Shown here piece after piece: positions 28,101-35,872 of a DNA stretch of 64,000 nt; the stretch's first letter is position 1, and every line of letters starts with the position of its first letter. The DNA comes from Pseudoalteromonas arctica (GTDB lineage: Bacteria; Pseudomonadota; Gammaproteobacteria; Enterobacterales; Alteromonadaceae), in the NCBI RefSeq assembly GCF_012927645.1, contig NZ_JABBMT010000007.1, positions 1 to 64,000 of the forward strand, written 5' to 3'. The notes under the pieces are model-generated. The model was given only the letters and a program-made list of their open reading frames with translations. It ran no database searches and was not told the DNA's origin. The position numbers and the translations under genes were made by a program.

Positions 28101-28587
28101 TAGCGGTTTTTTCAAAGATGCCATACATGGTGCCCATATAACTGGTGATGGTGGCCGCATCCGCCTTGGTCGCTACAGCTAATATATTTGATGTTTTAGT
28201 AAACTCGGATAGCTCATCACCCGTTAGTCCGGCAATGGCTGATTGAATATCGTATGCACTGCGCACAAACTCGGCAGAGTTACCGCCGAACTGAAAGCCA
28301 AATTCGTATGATGTTTTGGTTAGTTTTTGCAATGCGTCGTCGGCAACGCCGAGCGATTGCACTTCTCCTAATGCGGCAACGTGATCAATTGCCGGCGCAA
28401 GTGATTTTGCAAGGGCGTAACCACCACCGACGGCTGTGGCTGCGCCGCGCATCATTTGTTCTTGAGCGGCGGCGGTTTGCTGGCTCAGCTGATTAATTTT
28501 AGCCATGACCTTATTAACCGGCCCAGTGACTTTGTCAATGATGCCGATTGAATAAGTAAGCTTGTCTAATTTGCTGAGTGTTGCCAT
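25111..28587 (-). CDS. Tail tape measure protein
   Basis: The 1158-residue protein starts with an N-terminal TP901-type tape measure core (about 60-370, TKTSYEFGFQFGGNSAEFV and LQGIGKAQDALGIKL), hydrophobic segments at about 370-400 and 510-535, and an Asn/Ala/Thr-rich C-terminal third. The C-terminal part holds a 120-bp (40-residue) tandem duplication and repeated PLQPLPTxKTDQAITN blocks. The length sets tail length and the hydrophobic parts may help DNA pass the inner membrane. It follows the frameshifting chaperone gene as in most tailed phages. Confidence 0.92.
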   Translation of the reverse strand: MATLSKLDKLTYSIGIIDKVTGPVNKVMAKINQLSQQTAAAQEQMMRGAATAVGGGYALAKSLAPAIDHVAALGEVQSLGVADDALQKLTKTSYEFGFQFGGNSAEFVRSAYDIQSAIAGLTGDELSEFTKTSNILAVATKADAATITSYMGTMYGIFEKTANKMGKANWVNQIAGQTATAVQLYKTTGAEMQAAFSNLGATATNIGLSSAQQFALVGELQLVAKSGSVAGTQAASLLQGIGKAQDALGIKLTADNGDMLAIDVVLGRINNRLSSLGSVARGDVLTQIFGKQGAKAVDVLSTKVDKLKDGITVFENVQDNSKALEMANIIASPWDRLGGSFNAAATAMGNRLLPVVEPFVEMLAAGFAGIVSLTERFPVLSSALATLIVGVVGVVTVFGLLNFSMGLLKFSGLTLAPVLGGLKYATGLYTKANTALFLSLNTTTKATQGATLANKIYTAVMARATLAQSRFNTTAAFTGGYIPAIGAYAKGAVASISKFAMGLFNVTRIMHFLNVALLANPIGIIIGLVVLLAALIYKFWQPIKAFMSGFWDGFVHSFSPVIEVFSELGAAFSPIINAVKSVFSWFASLFTPVEQSSQALEGVTSAGEVFGLVFGAALNLILFPIKAVIWFITKLVNGITWIASAISDMWSAVKTPLSSFFDFIKTVFGYSPMGMMMKGYGKAFDWLSEKVGGLKGIADSIKGFFGFGDDETEIKATKVTQAAQPKTMGMQNADQAYSRDYGQGVISKANAPAEQASSQYIAPNSPVNYAAPKVATLTETENVRVISKANAPAEQASPQYIAPNSPVNYAAPKVTTLTETENVRVVAAANQAANDPVYSAQPKAMTEREAANDAFKFTIQRLPAVPTDTTAPLNLQAQARSQTLINNAFPSVKNNAVTTNASGGANSTSATTANINNSAINSAFQNSTANSFTNAANSPLQPLPTTKTDQAITNTENSSVINSALGLQGNSAVNKMNYTLAPTNQATNSYAAANDITANAVNKTASRTATNNYVGHSEQSTPFAPQSALQNTVNSTANNFTNAANLPVFSSTQVQLSGVNQTVSPLQPLPTAKTDQAITNVANAGAYKVDQLSTEQQQQSNSYKAKVQKSAFLQNLTSNTDNSSSSDSDNRKSVHIDSLTIKSDDVAQSFEQMMELAG
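26113..26352. repeat. 120-bp tandem duplication inside the tape measure gene
   Basis: Copies 26113-26232 and 26233-26352 differ at only a few positions and encode two 40-residue units containing ISKANAPAEQAS and PVNYAAPKV. The repeat keeps frame. A second, shorter repeat (PLQPLPT(T/A)KTDQAITN) is at about 25360-25400 and 25730-25770. Confidence 0.85.
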
Positions 28588-28590
28588 TAA

Positions 28591-29045
28591 TTACTCGCCG
28601 CCTAATGCTGTGCAAATGCCGTTATTTACGGCGGTTACAAAGTTTTCTTGCTGTGATGTTTCAAGGTAAAGCGCCTGTGCCAAGCTCTCGTCAGTTACTG
28701 GTAGATTGCCAAAATATTTAGCGTGGTATGCCAGTAACTGATCAAGCCTGCTTTTGCCTATTTGCTTGGCTCGGCTTTCGATTTTTTTACCGTAAAATTA
28801 AACTCGGGTTGGTATTCTTCAACAATGGCCCCCACTAAAAACAGCGCGGCACCCGGTTGCTGTACCAGCTCTTTGAGCTTTTTAGCGTCGGCTTCAACCA
28901 CTGTGTTTAATAAAAAGTTAGTCGCCGGCTGCACCTTGTTGTTCGGCTGAGTCGAGTTAATGTATTTGTTGTAGTCAGCGCCATTGACGTTAAATGTAAT
29001 TTCGCCAACGGGGGTTTCTAATGTGATGTGTTTCTCAAACGCCAT
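28591..29045 (-). CDS. Tail assembly chaperone, -1 frameshift product (E/E'-type)
   Basis: After codons GTA AAA AAA a one-base backward slip on A AAA AAA gives ATC GAA AGC and an open frame of 63 codons (IESRAKQIGKSRLDQLLAYH and onward to GGE), ending at 28591-28593, three bases before the tape measure ATG. That frame has no start codon of its own. The predicted fusion is 88 + 63 = 151 residues. Frameshifted chaperones before the tape measure are conserved in P2, lambda and many other phages, so this is very likely real. Confidence 0.8.
28758..29045 (-). CDS. Tail assembly chaperone, unshifted product
   Basis: From the ATG at 29045 the product is 95 residues; the frame's first possible start is a TTG two codons earlier. 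It has the form of P2 gpE/lambda gpG-type chaperones: ITLETPVGEITFNVNGADYNKYINS, then a helical half. A run of seven A's (minus strand, 28782-28788) near its end is a -1 slip site that would add a 63-residue extension (next entry). It lies directly before the tape measure gene, which such chaperones coat before assembly. Confidence 0.8.
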   Translation of the reverse strand: MAFEKHITLETPVGEITFNVNGADYNKYINSTQPNNKVQPATNFLLNTVVEADAKKLKELVQQPGAALFLVGAIVEEYQPEFNFTVKKSKAEPSK

Positions 29046-29667
29046 GATCAATACTCTCTTTAATATCTGCTTGCTCTAGCAGTGTGTAGGTAAAATAAGG
29101 GCCATACTTGGCTGCTGATTGCTCACACAAAGCAATAAATTCATCAAAGTCATTTGGGCTTGCAAACACCTGGCAACCGGCTGACCATTTATCAACTTGC
29201 GTTGATGTGACCTTGCTGTTGGCGCGGTGGCAGTTAATGCCAAAGTAACCTTGTTGTAGTACTGCTTGGGGTGTGACGTCCGTGTCTAACTCGGTGTCGT
29301 GGTTGTTGTCGCGTAGAACAACAACGGGTTTATGTTGTACAAGGGCACGGTATTTGCCCTGGTGATAACCCAACGTCCACAAACTTTTGTGCTGGCCTGC
29401 AATTAGTACCGCTGTGCCGTCTAGGTTCATTGGGTGTTTGCGCCAGTAATGGCCTGCATCGGTTGTGGCTTTGTACTGCGTTAACTGCCATTCGCCACCC
29501 TGTTGATACAGCACACAAATAGCATCATTGAACGTATTAGCACGGGTGTTTGCATGGCGAATACCTATAATGTTTAGGTTTAATTCACCTTCAAACACCT
29601 TATGCCCACACGCTTGCATGGTGTTAAGTAGTGTTGCAGCGGTTAAATTTCGAATGGCTTTAGTCAT
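29035..29667 (-). CDS. Putative endolysin with YkuD-like catalytic motif
   Basis: The 210-residue protein contains FGINCHRAN (His147) and VDKWSAGCQVF (Cys165), the spacing and context of the His-x(n)-S-x-G-C active site of L,D-transpeptidase/YkuD-type folds. Its place inside the tail operon, between tube and chaperone, is odd, but no other lysozyme-, amidase- or transglycosylase-like gene is visible in the prophage, and two holin-like genes exist at 38.7-39.5 kb. So it is either the endolysin or a tail-associated cell-wall enzyme. There is no signal peptide. Confidence 0.55.
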   Translation of the reverse strand: MTKAIRNLTAATLLNTMQACGHKVFEGELNLNIIGIRHANTRANTFNDAICVLYQQGGEWQLTQYKATTDAGHYWRKHPMNLDGTAVLIAGQHKSLWTLGYHQGKYRALVQHKPVVVLRDNNHDTELDTDVTPQAVLQQGYFGINCHRANSKVTSTQVDKWSAGCQVFASPNDFDEFIALCEQSAAKYGPYFTYTLLEQADIKESIDHGV

Positions 29668-30116
29668 TACAGGTCTCTCACTTCGTCAGCAGTTAGGTAT
29701 GGCACGCCGTTAATTTTGACAAAATCAGGGCTGGTGATCGGACACTTAATTGAAGTGGTGTCTTCTTCGCCGCCATCTGCTTTGATGTTTAAAAGCTCTT
29801 CTAATTGCGGTAAACAACCAAAGGCTTCAATGTTCTTTTTGCCTGCTGCTACCTCGGCATTAAATGCCACGTCGAACGGCTCAATGCCTTTCCAGCTGCC
29901 TGCTTTTTCTGCTTGCGCTTGCACGATCAACCAGTTTTCGTGATCAAGTTTCAGGGTTACTTCGCCTTCAACTGGGCCATCAATAAAGCCTTTGGGAATG
30001 CCGCGCACTTTTTTTACCGTGCGGCCGTCGGTAATTTTTACTGTGGCTTCCATGACATGGACCATTGAGTTACCAATGAATATGTCGAAGTCCTTGCCGC
30101 CTAATACTTTTTGCAT
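29667..30116 (-). CDS. DUF2597 tail tube protein
   Basis: The 149-residue protein starts MQKVLGGKDFDIFIGNSMVH and has VKITDGRTVKKVRGIPKGFIDG, typical of DUF2597 tube proteins of the HP1/K139-related phages. It follows the sheath gene after 10 bp. It forms the inner tube of the contractile tail. It overlaps the next gene by one base. Confidence 0.85.
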   Translation of the reverse strand: MQKVLGGKDFDIFIGNSMVHVMEATVKITDGRTVKKVRGIPKGFIDGPVEGEVTLKLDHENWLIVQAQAEKAGSWKGIEPFDVAFNAEVAAGKKNIEAFGCLPQLEELLNIKADGGEEDTTSIKCPITSPDFVKINGVPYLTADEVRDL

Positions 30117-30126
30117 GTTCGCGCTC

Positions 30127-31227
30127 CTATTCTGCGTCGTCTAACATGATCCCAACAATAATGGTGCTCGGGGAATCAATTGGTTTTACTTTAAGCACGA
30201 CTTGCAATGTACGCGCGTCCATAAAGGTAAGGTTGATGCTGTCGTCTTTTGGCGCATCAATTAAGCCCGGGAACTTGTCGGCGCCAATGTTGATGGACTT
30301 GCTCATATCACGAAGGGGTTTACCCATTACACGCTTGCCAAATTCAATACCGCTGGTGCTGTTATTTAAGCGGCGGTTTTTAATTTGCTGAATTGCAATA
30401 ATGCGAACTGCTCGCGCTGCTTTATCAACAATGCGGCCTGTTTCAATTTGCTGAAAATCACCGCCCTCAGCATCTAGCATGTTTACGTCACCAAAATAAA
30501 CGCCGTCAAAATCAGGGTAAAACTGGGTGCAACTAAAACGCAGTGCGTCGAGCGCGGCGGTGGTTGAGTTGGTTAACGGGTTGCCTGCGGCATCTGCTGG
30601 CAAAGGCATGAGCGACATTGCACCAGTCAATACGCGCATTGGGCTGTCAGCAATAGTGACTGCACTTTTACATAAACGCCCTGTAACTGCGCCTAGTTCG
30701 TCACCAAATAAAAGCGGGATAACGGCAACGCGGTCACCCACTACGCCATCGTTTAATGGCTGTAATGCGGTAACTAAATCAGGCCAGTTTTGCTCTGGCG
30801 TTAAACCAGGAGCTGCAAGTAAAAAACGAACGCGGCGCGCAAGGCTTGATAAAATCTCAAGCGCTTTTGCTTGGTAGCTTTCAATTTCGGCCTTGCCTGT
30901 TACGGGCGTACAAATAACGATGATTTCTGGGCTAACGTCTTGGTCCATTGCTTGATCAATGAGTGCCATTACGTCGTCACCCACGCCATGCGGGATAGCG
31001 TAGCCGCTAACTAAATCGTCGCCGTTGCGTTGCCATGCTTTTACTTGAGTTTTTAATGGTGAGTCGGCGGCGCCAAACAGATCATCAAAATCACTTTGTG
31101 CATTGATTGGTAAAATGCTGCCATTGTTTTCGGGCGCTTGGCCTAAAAACAATACGCTGCGTTCCACTTGTTTTGTAGCGCCACTGCCTGTTTGAATGGC
31201 GGCAACGGATACTTTACCTTGTGCCAT
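30127..31227 (-). CDS. DUF2586 tail sheath protein
   Basis: The 366-residue protein starts AQGKVSVAAIQTGSGATKQVERS, the DUF2586 N-terminus, and has a C-terminal domain with KINNRRL-like IKNRRLNNSTSGIEFGKRV and the ending IIVGIMLDD. Such proteins are the contractile sheath in P2-like phages of marine bacteria. P2 gpFI is 396 residues. Confidence 0.85.
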   Translation of the reverse strand: MAQGKVSVAAIQTGSGATKQVERSVLFLGQAPENNGSILPINAQSDFDDLFGAADSPLKTQVKAWQRNGDDLVSGYAIPHGVGDDVMALIDQAMDQDVSPEIIVICTPVTGKAEIESYQAKALEILSSLARRVRFLLAAPGLTPEQNWPDLVTALQPLNDGVVGDRVAVIPLLFGDELGAVTGRLCKSAVTIADSPMRVLTGAMSLMPLPADAAGNPLTNSTTAALDALRFSCTQFYPDFDGVYFGDVNMLDAEGGDFQQIETGRIVDKAARAVRIIAIQQIKNRRLNNSTSGIEFGKRVMGKPLRDMSKSINIGADKFPGLIDAPKDDSINLTFMDARTLQVVLKVKPIDSPSTIIVGIMLDDAE

Positions 31228-31249
31228 GGTCGTTCCTTTTTGCTTTGCG

Positions 31250-31882
31250 CTACGCCACTTGCATAGCTTTGTTTAAAATAAAACTTTGCTGCTGTTTTTG
31301 TTCAGCAACGGTTTGCCCCAAAAAGGAGCGGGCTGGCAAGTCAATTTGCCATGTGCTCTTGCTTGAGCTGCCCTTTAATTCGCGTAGTAAAAACCCTGCT
31401 TGATTTTTACTTAAGTGCTCTGTTATCCATTTAATACTTGCGCGTTTTGCACCTTTTCCTTTACCGCGTGGTATTTTGTAGCCCTCGGCTATTAATGCAC
31501 GGGCTTGGTTTCGTGTTGCTAAACCTTCCTTACGCTGCTCACCATTTTTTTTAGGTGCTTGCCCTGTAATGCTTATCCCTTCTTGCTGCGCCCTGGCTAT
31601 TTTGCCGGTTCTCGTATTGTTAAAATAAACACTGGCGTCATTTGGCCCGTAACGTACTTTCATTCGGCGCCTTAACTTGGTGAGCATTTTCTTTTTTTTG
31701 CCGTTTGCTCTGCCCTTCCACGTTCTGCCAGTTAAATCCTTTTGCTGGGTTATTCGCCCTTTACTGCTTCGGTTTGCACTTCTGATCAATCCACGCATTA
31801 AGTTGCTGCGTTTATTTGGCTTGAGCTGTAAAAACGCTAATTGTTCTTTGCTTTGCCCTTCGTCAAACTTGACGTTAAGCAC
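31250..31882 (-). CDS. Phage virion morphogenesis / tail completion protein (gpS-like)
   Basis: The 210-residue, strongly basic protein has repeated Lys/Arg clusters (GRTWKGRANGKKKKMLTKLRRRMKVRYG) and the segment NNTRTGKIARAQQEG, matching the phage virion morphogenesis family (P2 gpS, Mu gpG). It overlaps the gpR-like gene by 8 bp. Role: tail completion and head-tail joining. Confidence 0.8.
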   Translation of the reverse strand: MLNVKFDEGQSKEQLAFLQLKPNKRSNLMRGLIRSANRSSKGRITQQKDLTGRTWKGRANGKKKKMLTKLRRRMKVRYGPNDASVYFNNTRTGKIARAQQEGISITGQAPKKNGEQRKEGLATRNQARALIAEGYKIPRGKGKGAKRASIKWITEHLSKNQAGFLLRELKGSSSKSTWQIDLPARSFLGQTVAEQKQQQSFILNKAMQVA

Positions 31883-32345
31883 TTACTTCACCATGCAGTG
31901 TGAACGCTTCAGCTATCCACAGGCTTTGTTCACCAAAATCATAACGACTACCGTTTAATTCAAATGGGCCGTTTGGTGTGTGTATTAGCTCTATGTCTTC
32001 ACAAAGCTGGTTAATCGTTAGCTCTACTTCGTTGCTGTTGTCGTCGTTTACGTCGGCACTAAATTCAATGTCAGTGCTATCAAAACGACCCCCATTGTTT
32101 TGCAACCAAAACGATGCAAACGCACAGATCAATGCTGCCGGTGCTGCACAAGGGTTTATGCTAATAACCCCTGAGTAATAAAAACGCGCAGCTAATAAGC
32201 CGTTGCCATTGACCGTTTTGCTACTTGGCTCTATGCGACCACCTTCTATCCAGCTGTCGAACTGGGTGCGTAGCGCGAGGTTACGGCCTTGATATTCGGC
32301 AGTTGCTAAATGCTGTTTAAGCATTGCTATTTTGCTTTGGCTCAT
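31875..32345 (-). CDS. Tail completion protein gpR-like
   Basis: The 156-residue protein lies in the gpR position, between head completion and gpS. The part LQNNGGRFDSTDIEFSADVNDD and IELIHTPNGPFELNGS resembles the P2 gpR family, which finishes the tail before joining to the head. Coupled by overlaps to both neighbours. Confidence 0.7.
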   Translation of the reverse strand: MSQSKIAMLKQHLATAEYQGRNLALRTQFDSWIEGGRIEPSSKTVNGNGLLAARFYYSGVISINPCAAPAALICAFASFWLQNNGGRFDSTDIEFSADVNDDNSNEVELTINQLCEDIELIHTPNGPFELNGSRYDFGEQSLWIAEAFTLHGEVSA

Positions 32346-32800
32346 AACAGCGCTACCGATAAGTTAGGGCTGAGCGATTGCAGTAATCGCAATGCGTTTA
32401 TGCTTTGGTGTTGCCAGTGTTCATAATTATCAATGGCGGTTTGGCTTTGTGCTGTGGCGCTGTCGCGATGCGTGCTGCCTAGCTTTGATACCAGTAAATT
32501 AGCTTTGGCTTTGCTGTAAACCGCATCGTGATAAAAAATAACTTGCTGTGCGTCTAATGGCTCGCCATTGGTGAGCACTGCGCTGGCTAGTTCTTGGTTA
32601 ATTTCGTCCTGTGCGCGTTTTAGTTTTTCAACAAGCATCGCACTTTTGCTGGCATACTCTTGGGCTATTGCGTAGTGCTCAATAAAATATGCGGTGCTAA
32701 GCACTGGGTAATAGCCATTGCCTGGCACATCAACATTGATGCTTTGTAAATCTGCTTGTGGCATACCGCTTAAGTTCATATTGCACCTGTAAAAATACAC
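32342..32800 (-). CDS. Head completion protein gpL-like
   Basis: The 152-residue protein is in the gpL slot. AQEYASKSAMLVEKLKRAQDEIN and AVYSKAKANLLVSKLGSTHRDSA fit the head completion/stabilisation family. It seals the packaged head. An 87-bp gap separates it from the upstream terminase small-subunit gene. Confidence 0.78.
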   Translation of the reverse strand: MYFYRCNMNLSGMPQADLQSINVDVPGNGYYPVLSTAYFIEHYAIAQEYASKSAMLVEKLKRAQDEINQELASAVLTNGEPLDAQQVIFYHDAVYSKAKANLLVSKLGSTHRDSATAQSQTAIDNYEHWQHQSINALRLLQSLSPNLSVALL

Positions 32801-32887
32801 ACATTAAATTGGGTGCGGGCGCCACTTAGTCACGCGCGTTAAGCAAGTAATGCTAACGTTGTGCTAAGTTGCCCGCTGGCGTTGGAG

Positions 32888-33631
32888 CTAGTCAGCGGTT
32901 TGCTGGTCTGACTCCGCTGGTTTAATCATTTTTTGTAATTCTTTGAGCATGGTTTTAACGCCTGCTTTGTCGTTAATGGCTTGGGCCATTTCGGCAAAGT
33001 AAAGGGCGTTGCCTAAGTTGAGCTGTGCTTTGTTTACTTTTGCGGCTATGGCGTAAAGCTTGCCGCCGACCACTTCAAGCCCTGCCCAATCTTGGTTTTT
33101 AACTACATTAATTAAGCGATGCAGCGTAAAGCCAATGTCGTGCAGGCCTTGCTGCTTTGACTCAGCAAGGTAGTAATTTGCATCGTCGTAGAGTTGGTCG
33201 ATAACGAACGCAGGCCAATGCTTGGTATTAAACACGGTTGGCAGTGGTTGCTTTTGCTCAATGATTAATGGCAATAGCTCTAACACTGCATCCCAGCGCT
33301 TTAAATCAACTAGCCAAATAAACACCCATGCTAGTACTTTGTTGTGGTGGTTTTGGCCGCTTAAGCGATAGCGGTTGATGTAGCCTAGGTAATCGTTACG
33401 CTGTAGCGCTTCTGATTTGTATGTCGCTTTATCTGCAATATCAGTAAATGTTTTTAGTTGAGCTAAGTCAGATTCGATTGCCGCTGCAAAAAACGGGTAC
33501 TCGTTTTGCTCGGTGTTGTTTGCTGGCGCGTTGGCTTGAGTGGCTGTTGCCGCTGCCGTTGGCGCTTGCTTTTCAGTGCTACTTGGTACACTGCTAACTG
33601 CTTTGGCTAATGATTTTTTGACTAAGCTCAT
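32888..33631 (-). CDS. Terminase endonuclease small subunit (gpM-like)
   Basis: The 247-residue protein has an N-terminal Ala/Thr-rich linker (15-40), then YPFFAAAIESDLAQLKTFTDIADKA and LAWVFIWLVDLKRWDAVLELLPL, conserved in P2 gpM-type subunits, which make the cos cut with the large subunit. It follows the capsid gene in the P2 order O-N-M-L. Confidence 0.85.
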   Translation of the reverse strand: MSLVKKSLAKAVSSVPSSTEKQAPTAAATATQANAPANNTEQNEYPFFAAAIESDLAQLKTFTDIADKATYKSEALQRNDYLGYINRYRLSGQNHHNKVLAWVFIWLVDLKRWDAVLELLPLIIEQKQPLPTVFNTKHWPAFVIDQLYDDANYYLAESKQQGLHDIGFTLHRLINVVKNQDWAGLEVVGGKLYAIAAKVNKAQLNLGNALYFAEMAQAINDKAGVKTMLKELQKMIKPAESDQQTAD

Positions 33632-33706
33632 TTAAAAACACTCTTTAATTTGGTTAAAAAAAGCCGCCCCGAAACTAGGGAAAGGGCGGCTAATTGGGAA
33701 TGTTAC

Positions 33707-34744
33707 TTATACCCAGGCGTCGCCTGCGCTGTTTGGTAACTTGATGTTTGCAGACTCAAAGTACATTGCTTTTTCAAGGTCTTCGACGTAGTAGCAATCG
33801 TTACGTGATAGGTAATCTTCAACACGTTTCTTTTTGGCGTTGTTTTCTACACTGGTACGCGTTGAGCCCGTTTGTACGTAGTGACTTAAGTTGTCAAAAC
33901 TGGTGACTAAAATGCCGCGAGCGGGGAAAAACGGGATCTTGTAAGTCATCAAACCGCCGTAGGTATCAATCACCTGCTGCAATTCAATCTTGGTTTTTTC
34001 GCTTGGTGTATGGGCTTGTTTTGCATACAGTTTATTTTTGTCGTGCGCTAATAACTCGTCGCCAATAATAGCTACCATGTTTGCACGCTTATGCTCTGGA
34101 ATACCCTGCAATGCATCGTGCACCGCTTGGTCTAAGTTTTCGTAATCGCCACCGGCACCAATGCGAATTTCGCCAGCGGTTGCACCTTCGCTAATTGCAC
34201 GCTCTGGTGCATCGCGGCGGATCAACTGCAACCAACCAATGTTTACATCGTTCATCATTGGGTAGGCTGTAATGTCAGTTGTATCGGCTACGTGTGTACC
34301 ATTCCAACCAATTTTAATAATGTCGAGTGCGATTGCTTGGCGAACGTGGTTACGATAGCGATTATGAAAATCAGGGAACTTAGACCACTGATCCATTTTT
34401 ACCCATGTGATATGAATGTCACATTCAACCGGGTAACAGCGGTATTCACGCTTAGCGAGCTTTGATACATCGCGGGTTTTACGCTCTTTGGTGTCGTCGG
34501 TTTCTACGCCTGCACGGCCTGTAATACCACCGTCTACACTCATGATCACCGATTGACCAACTAGGTCATCAACCGGTGCGGTGTTGATCATCTGTAAAAA
34601 TTCAGCTGACTCGTAAACGGCGTCGTATAAACGCTGCTCTACTGTTGGCTCTACATTGAATTGCTCACTCATAGAGGTAACGCCGTAATTAACGGCCATG
34701 CCTGCCATGATGGCGACGAATAAATCTCTTGTTCTAGTCTTCAT
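33707..34744 (-). CDS. Major capsid protein, P2 family
   Basis: The 345-residue protein has the gpN pattern: FNVEPTVEQRLYDAVYESAEFLQMINTAPV near 29-58, KIGWNGTHVAD near 158 and LITSFDNLSHYVQTGSTRT-like ILVTSFDNLSHYVQTGSTR near 285. P2 gpN is 357 residues. In P2 the N-terminus is removed during maturation by the scaffold-protease, whose gene is directly upstream here. Confidence 0.92.
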   Translation of the reverse strand: MKTRTRDLFVAIMAGMAVNYGVTSMSEQFNVEPTVEQRLYDAVYESAEFLQMINTAPVDDLVGQSVIMSVDGGITGRAGVETDDTKERKTRDVSKLAKREYRCYPVECDIHITWVKMDQWSKFPDFHNRYRNHVRQAIALDIIKIGWNGTHVADTTDITAYPMMNDVNIGWLQLIRRDAPERAISEGATAGEIRIGAGGDYENLDQAVHDALQGIPEHKRANMVAIIGDELLAHDKNKLYAKQAHTPSEKTKIELQQVIDTYGGLMTYKIPFFPARGILVTSFDNLSHYVQTGSTRTSVENNAKKKRVEDYLSRNDCYYVEDLEKAMYFESANIKLPNSAGDAWV

Positions 34745-34786
34745 CTGCTTTCCTGCGTTTTGCTAAGTAATGTTAAGGTGATGCAC

Positions 34787-35674
34787 TTACAGCAATTTGC
34801 TGTATTTGCCTTCTTCGCCTTCGGGTTCTTCGTCAGCGTCGGTTGTGCCACCCGCAGGTATTTTTAATGCTTTTTCAAACTTGTCGGTTAGCTCAGTTAG
34901 CATCTGCTTAGTTGAAGATAACTCTTCTTTAACTTGGCTTAGCTCTGTGCTTTGTTCGCCTTCTGGCGGCGTTTCTTCGTCTTCCACTTTGGTGGTTGAG
35001 AATGAATCAAGCTTAGTGATCACGCCGTCGAGCTTTTGGCCGAATTCGGCAAGCGGTGTGCCGAGTGCATCTTTTAATGCTGTGGCTAATTCTTCTGGTT
35101 TCATGTCGGGGTCTTCCTTTGCGAATAGTCGTTTAAAAAAGGGTTTTTTAGGTGGTGTGTCGATTGGCTCACATGACCCTAAATCAACGGTTAATAAGGC
35201 GACGTCCTTGTCGTCTGGCTTGCTCTTACTACTGAAATGGATTCGGTCGGTGTAGCAGCTTGCTGGGTAGTCGGTCACTGCTAAGCCGGTTAGGTAGGTT
35301 TTGCCCGTGCCCATAAAGTCGCGGCTAATTTCGATACTAAAGTAAACCGCTTGGTCTGCTTTGTTCAGCTCAACAAACCCTTGATTGGGGGCAAGTACGG
35401 CGTATAAGCACACAACGCCTTCTTCGTTTTCATAGGCTTCAACACTTACTACATCGCCCAACATGCCGGGAATATCTACGTTATGTAAGTTTTTAGCAGC
35501 CCAGCCAGACCAATTAAATTCGTGATCAATATTAATGCGGGCGCCGTATTTGCGCGGGTTGTAGGTTTCTACTATGTCGGCTACGTCTTGCTCTGATATT
35601 TCACGGCCATCAACGGTCATGCCAACGGCGGCGATTGATAGCGGTTTTGTACGTAGTTGACCTGGCATAAACAA
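34787..35674 (-). CDS. Capsid scaffolding protein/maturation protease (gpO-like)
   Basis: The 295-residue protein has an N-terminal protease part (ADIVETYNPRKYGARINIDHEF near 30-50 gives the His; QAVYFSIEISRDF near 128 gives the Ser region) and a C-terminal acidic coiled-coil scaffold (from about 205, SQVKEELSSTKQMLTELTDKF). P2 gpO is 284 residues. Its promoter region is shared with the divergent terminase gene. Confidence 0.9.
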   Translation of the reverse strand: MFMPGQLRTKPLSIAAVGMTVDGREISEQDVADIVETYNPRKYGARINIDHEFNWSGWAAKNLHNVDIPGMLGDVVSVEAYENEEGVVCLYAVLAPNQGFVELNKADQAVYFSIEISRDFMGTGKTYLTGLAVTDYPASCYTDRIHFSSKSKPDDKDVALLTVDLGSCEPIDTPPKKPFFKRLFAKEDPDMKPEELATALKDALGTPLAEFGQKLDGVITKLDSFSTTKVEDEETPPEGEQSTELSQVKEELSSTKQMLTELTDKFEKALKIPAGGTTDADEEPEGEEGKYSKLL

Positions 35675-35770
35675 CCCTTTTTAAATGTGTTTAAGTTAAG
35701 CGTTTTGCTTTAAAGTAGTTTGCAGTTTGCACCCTCTTTTACATCCTTTCCAACGGTTTAACTTTTTGAA

Positions 35771-35795
35771 ATTCCTATATTTAACTTTTAGGAAT
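35771..35795. promoter_or_regulatory. Dyad between divergent late head operons, possible activator site
   Basis: ATTCCTA and TAGGAAT form a perfect 7-bp inverted repeat with an 11-bp spacer in the middle of the 198-bp region between gpO (minus) and terminase (plus). P2 late promoters carry an Ogr-binding dyad at about -55. The element here is placed to serve one or both operons, but its sequence is not the coliphage P2 site. Confidence 0.5.
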
Positions 35796-35872
35796 GGTTA
35801 GGTTTTTGACTGACAGATTAAGCGTTTTATAACGAATACACTGCCGCTATGGATTAATAAAAGCGGTGCAAT

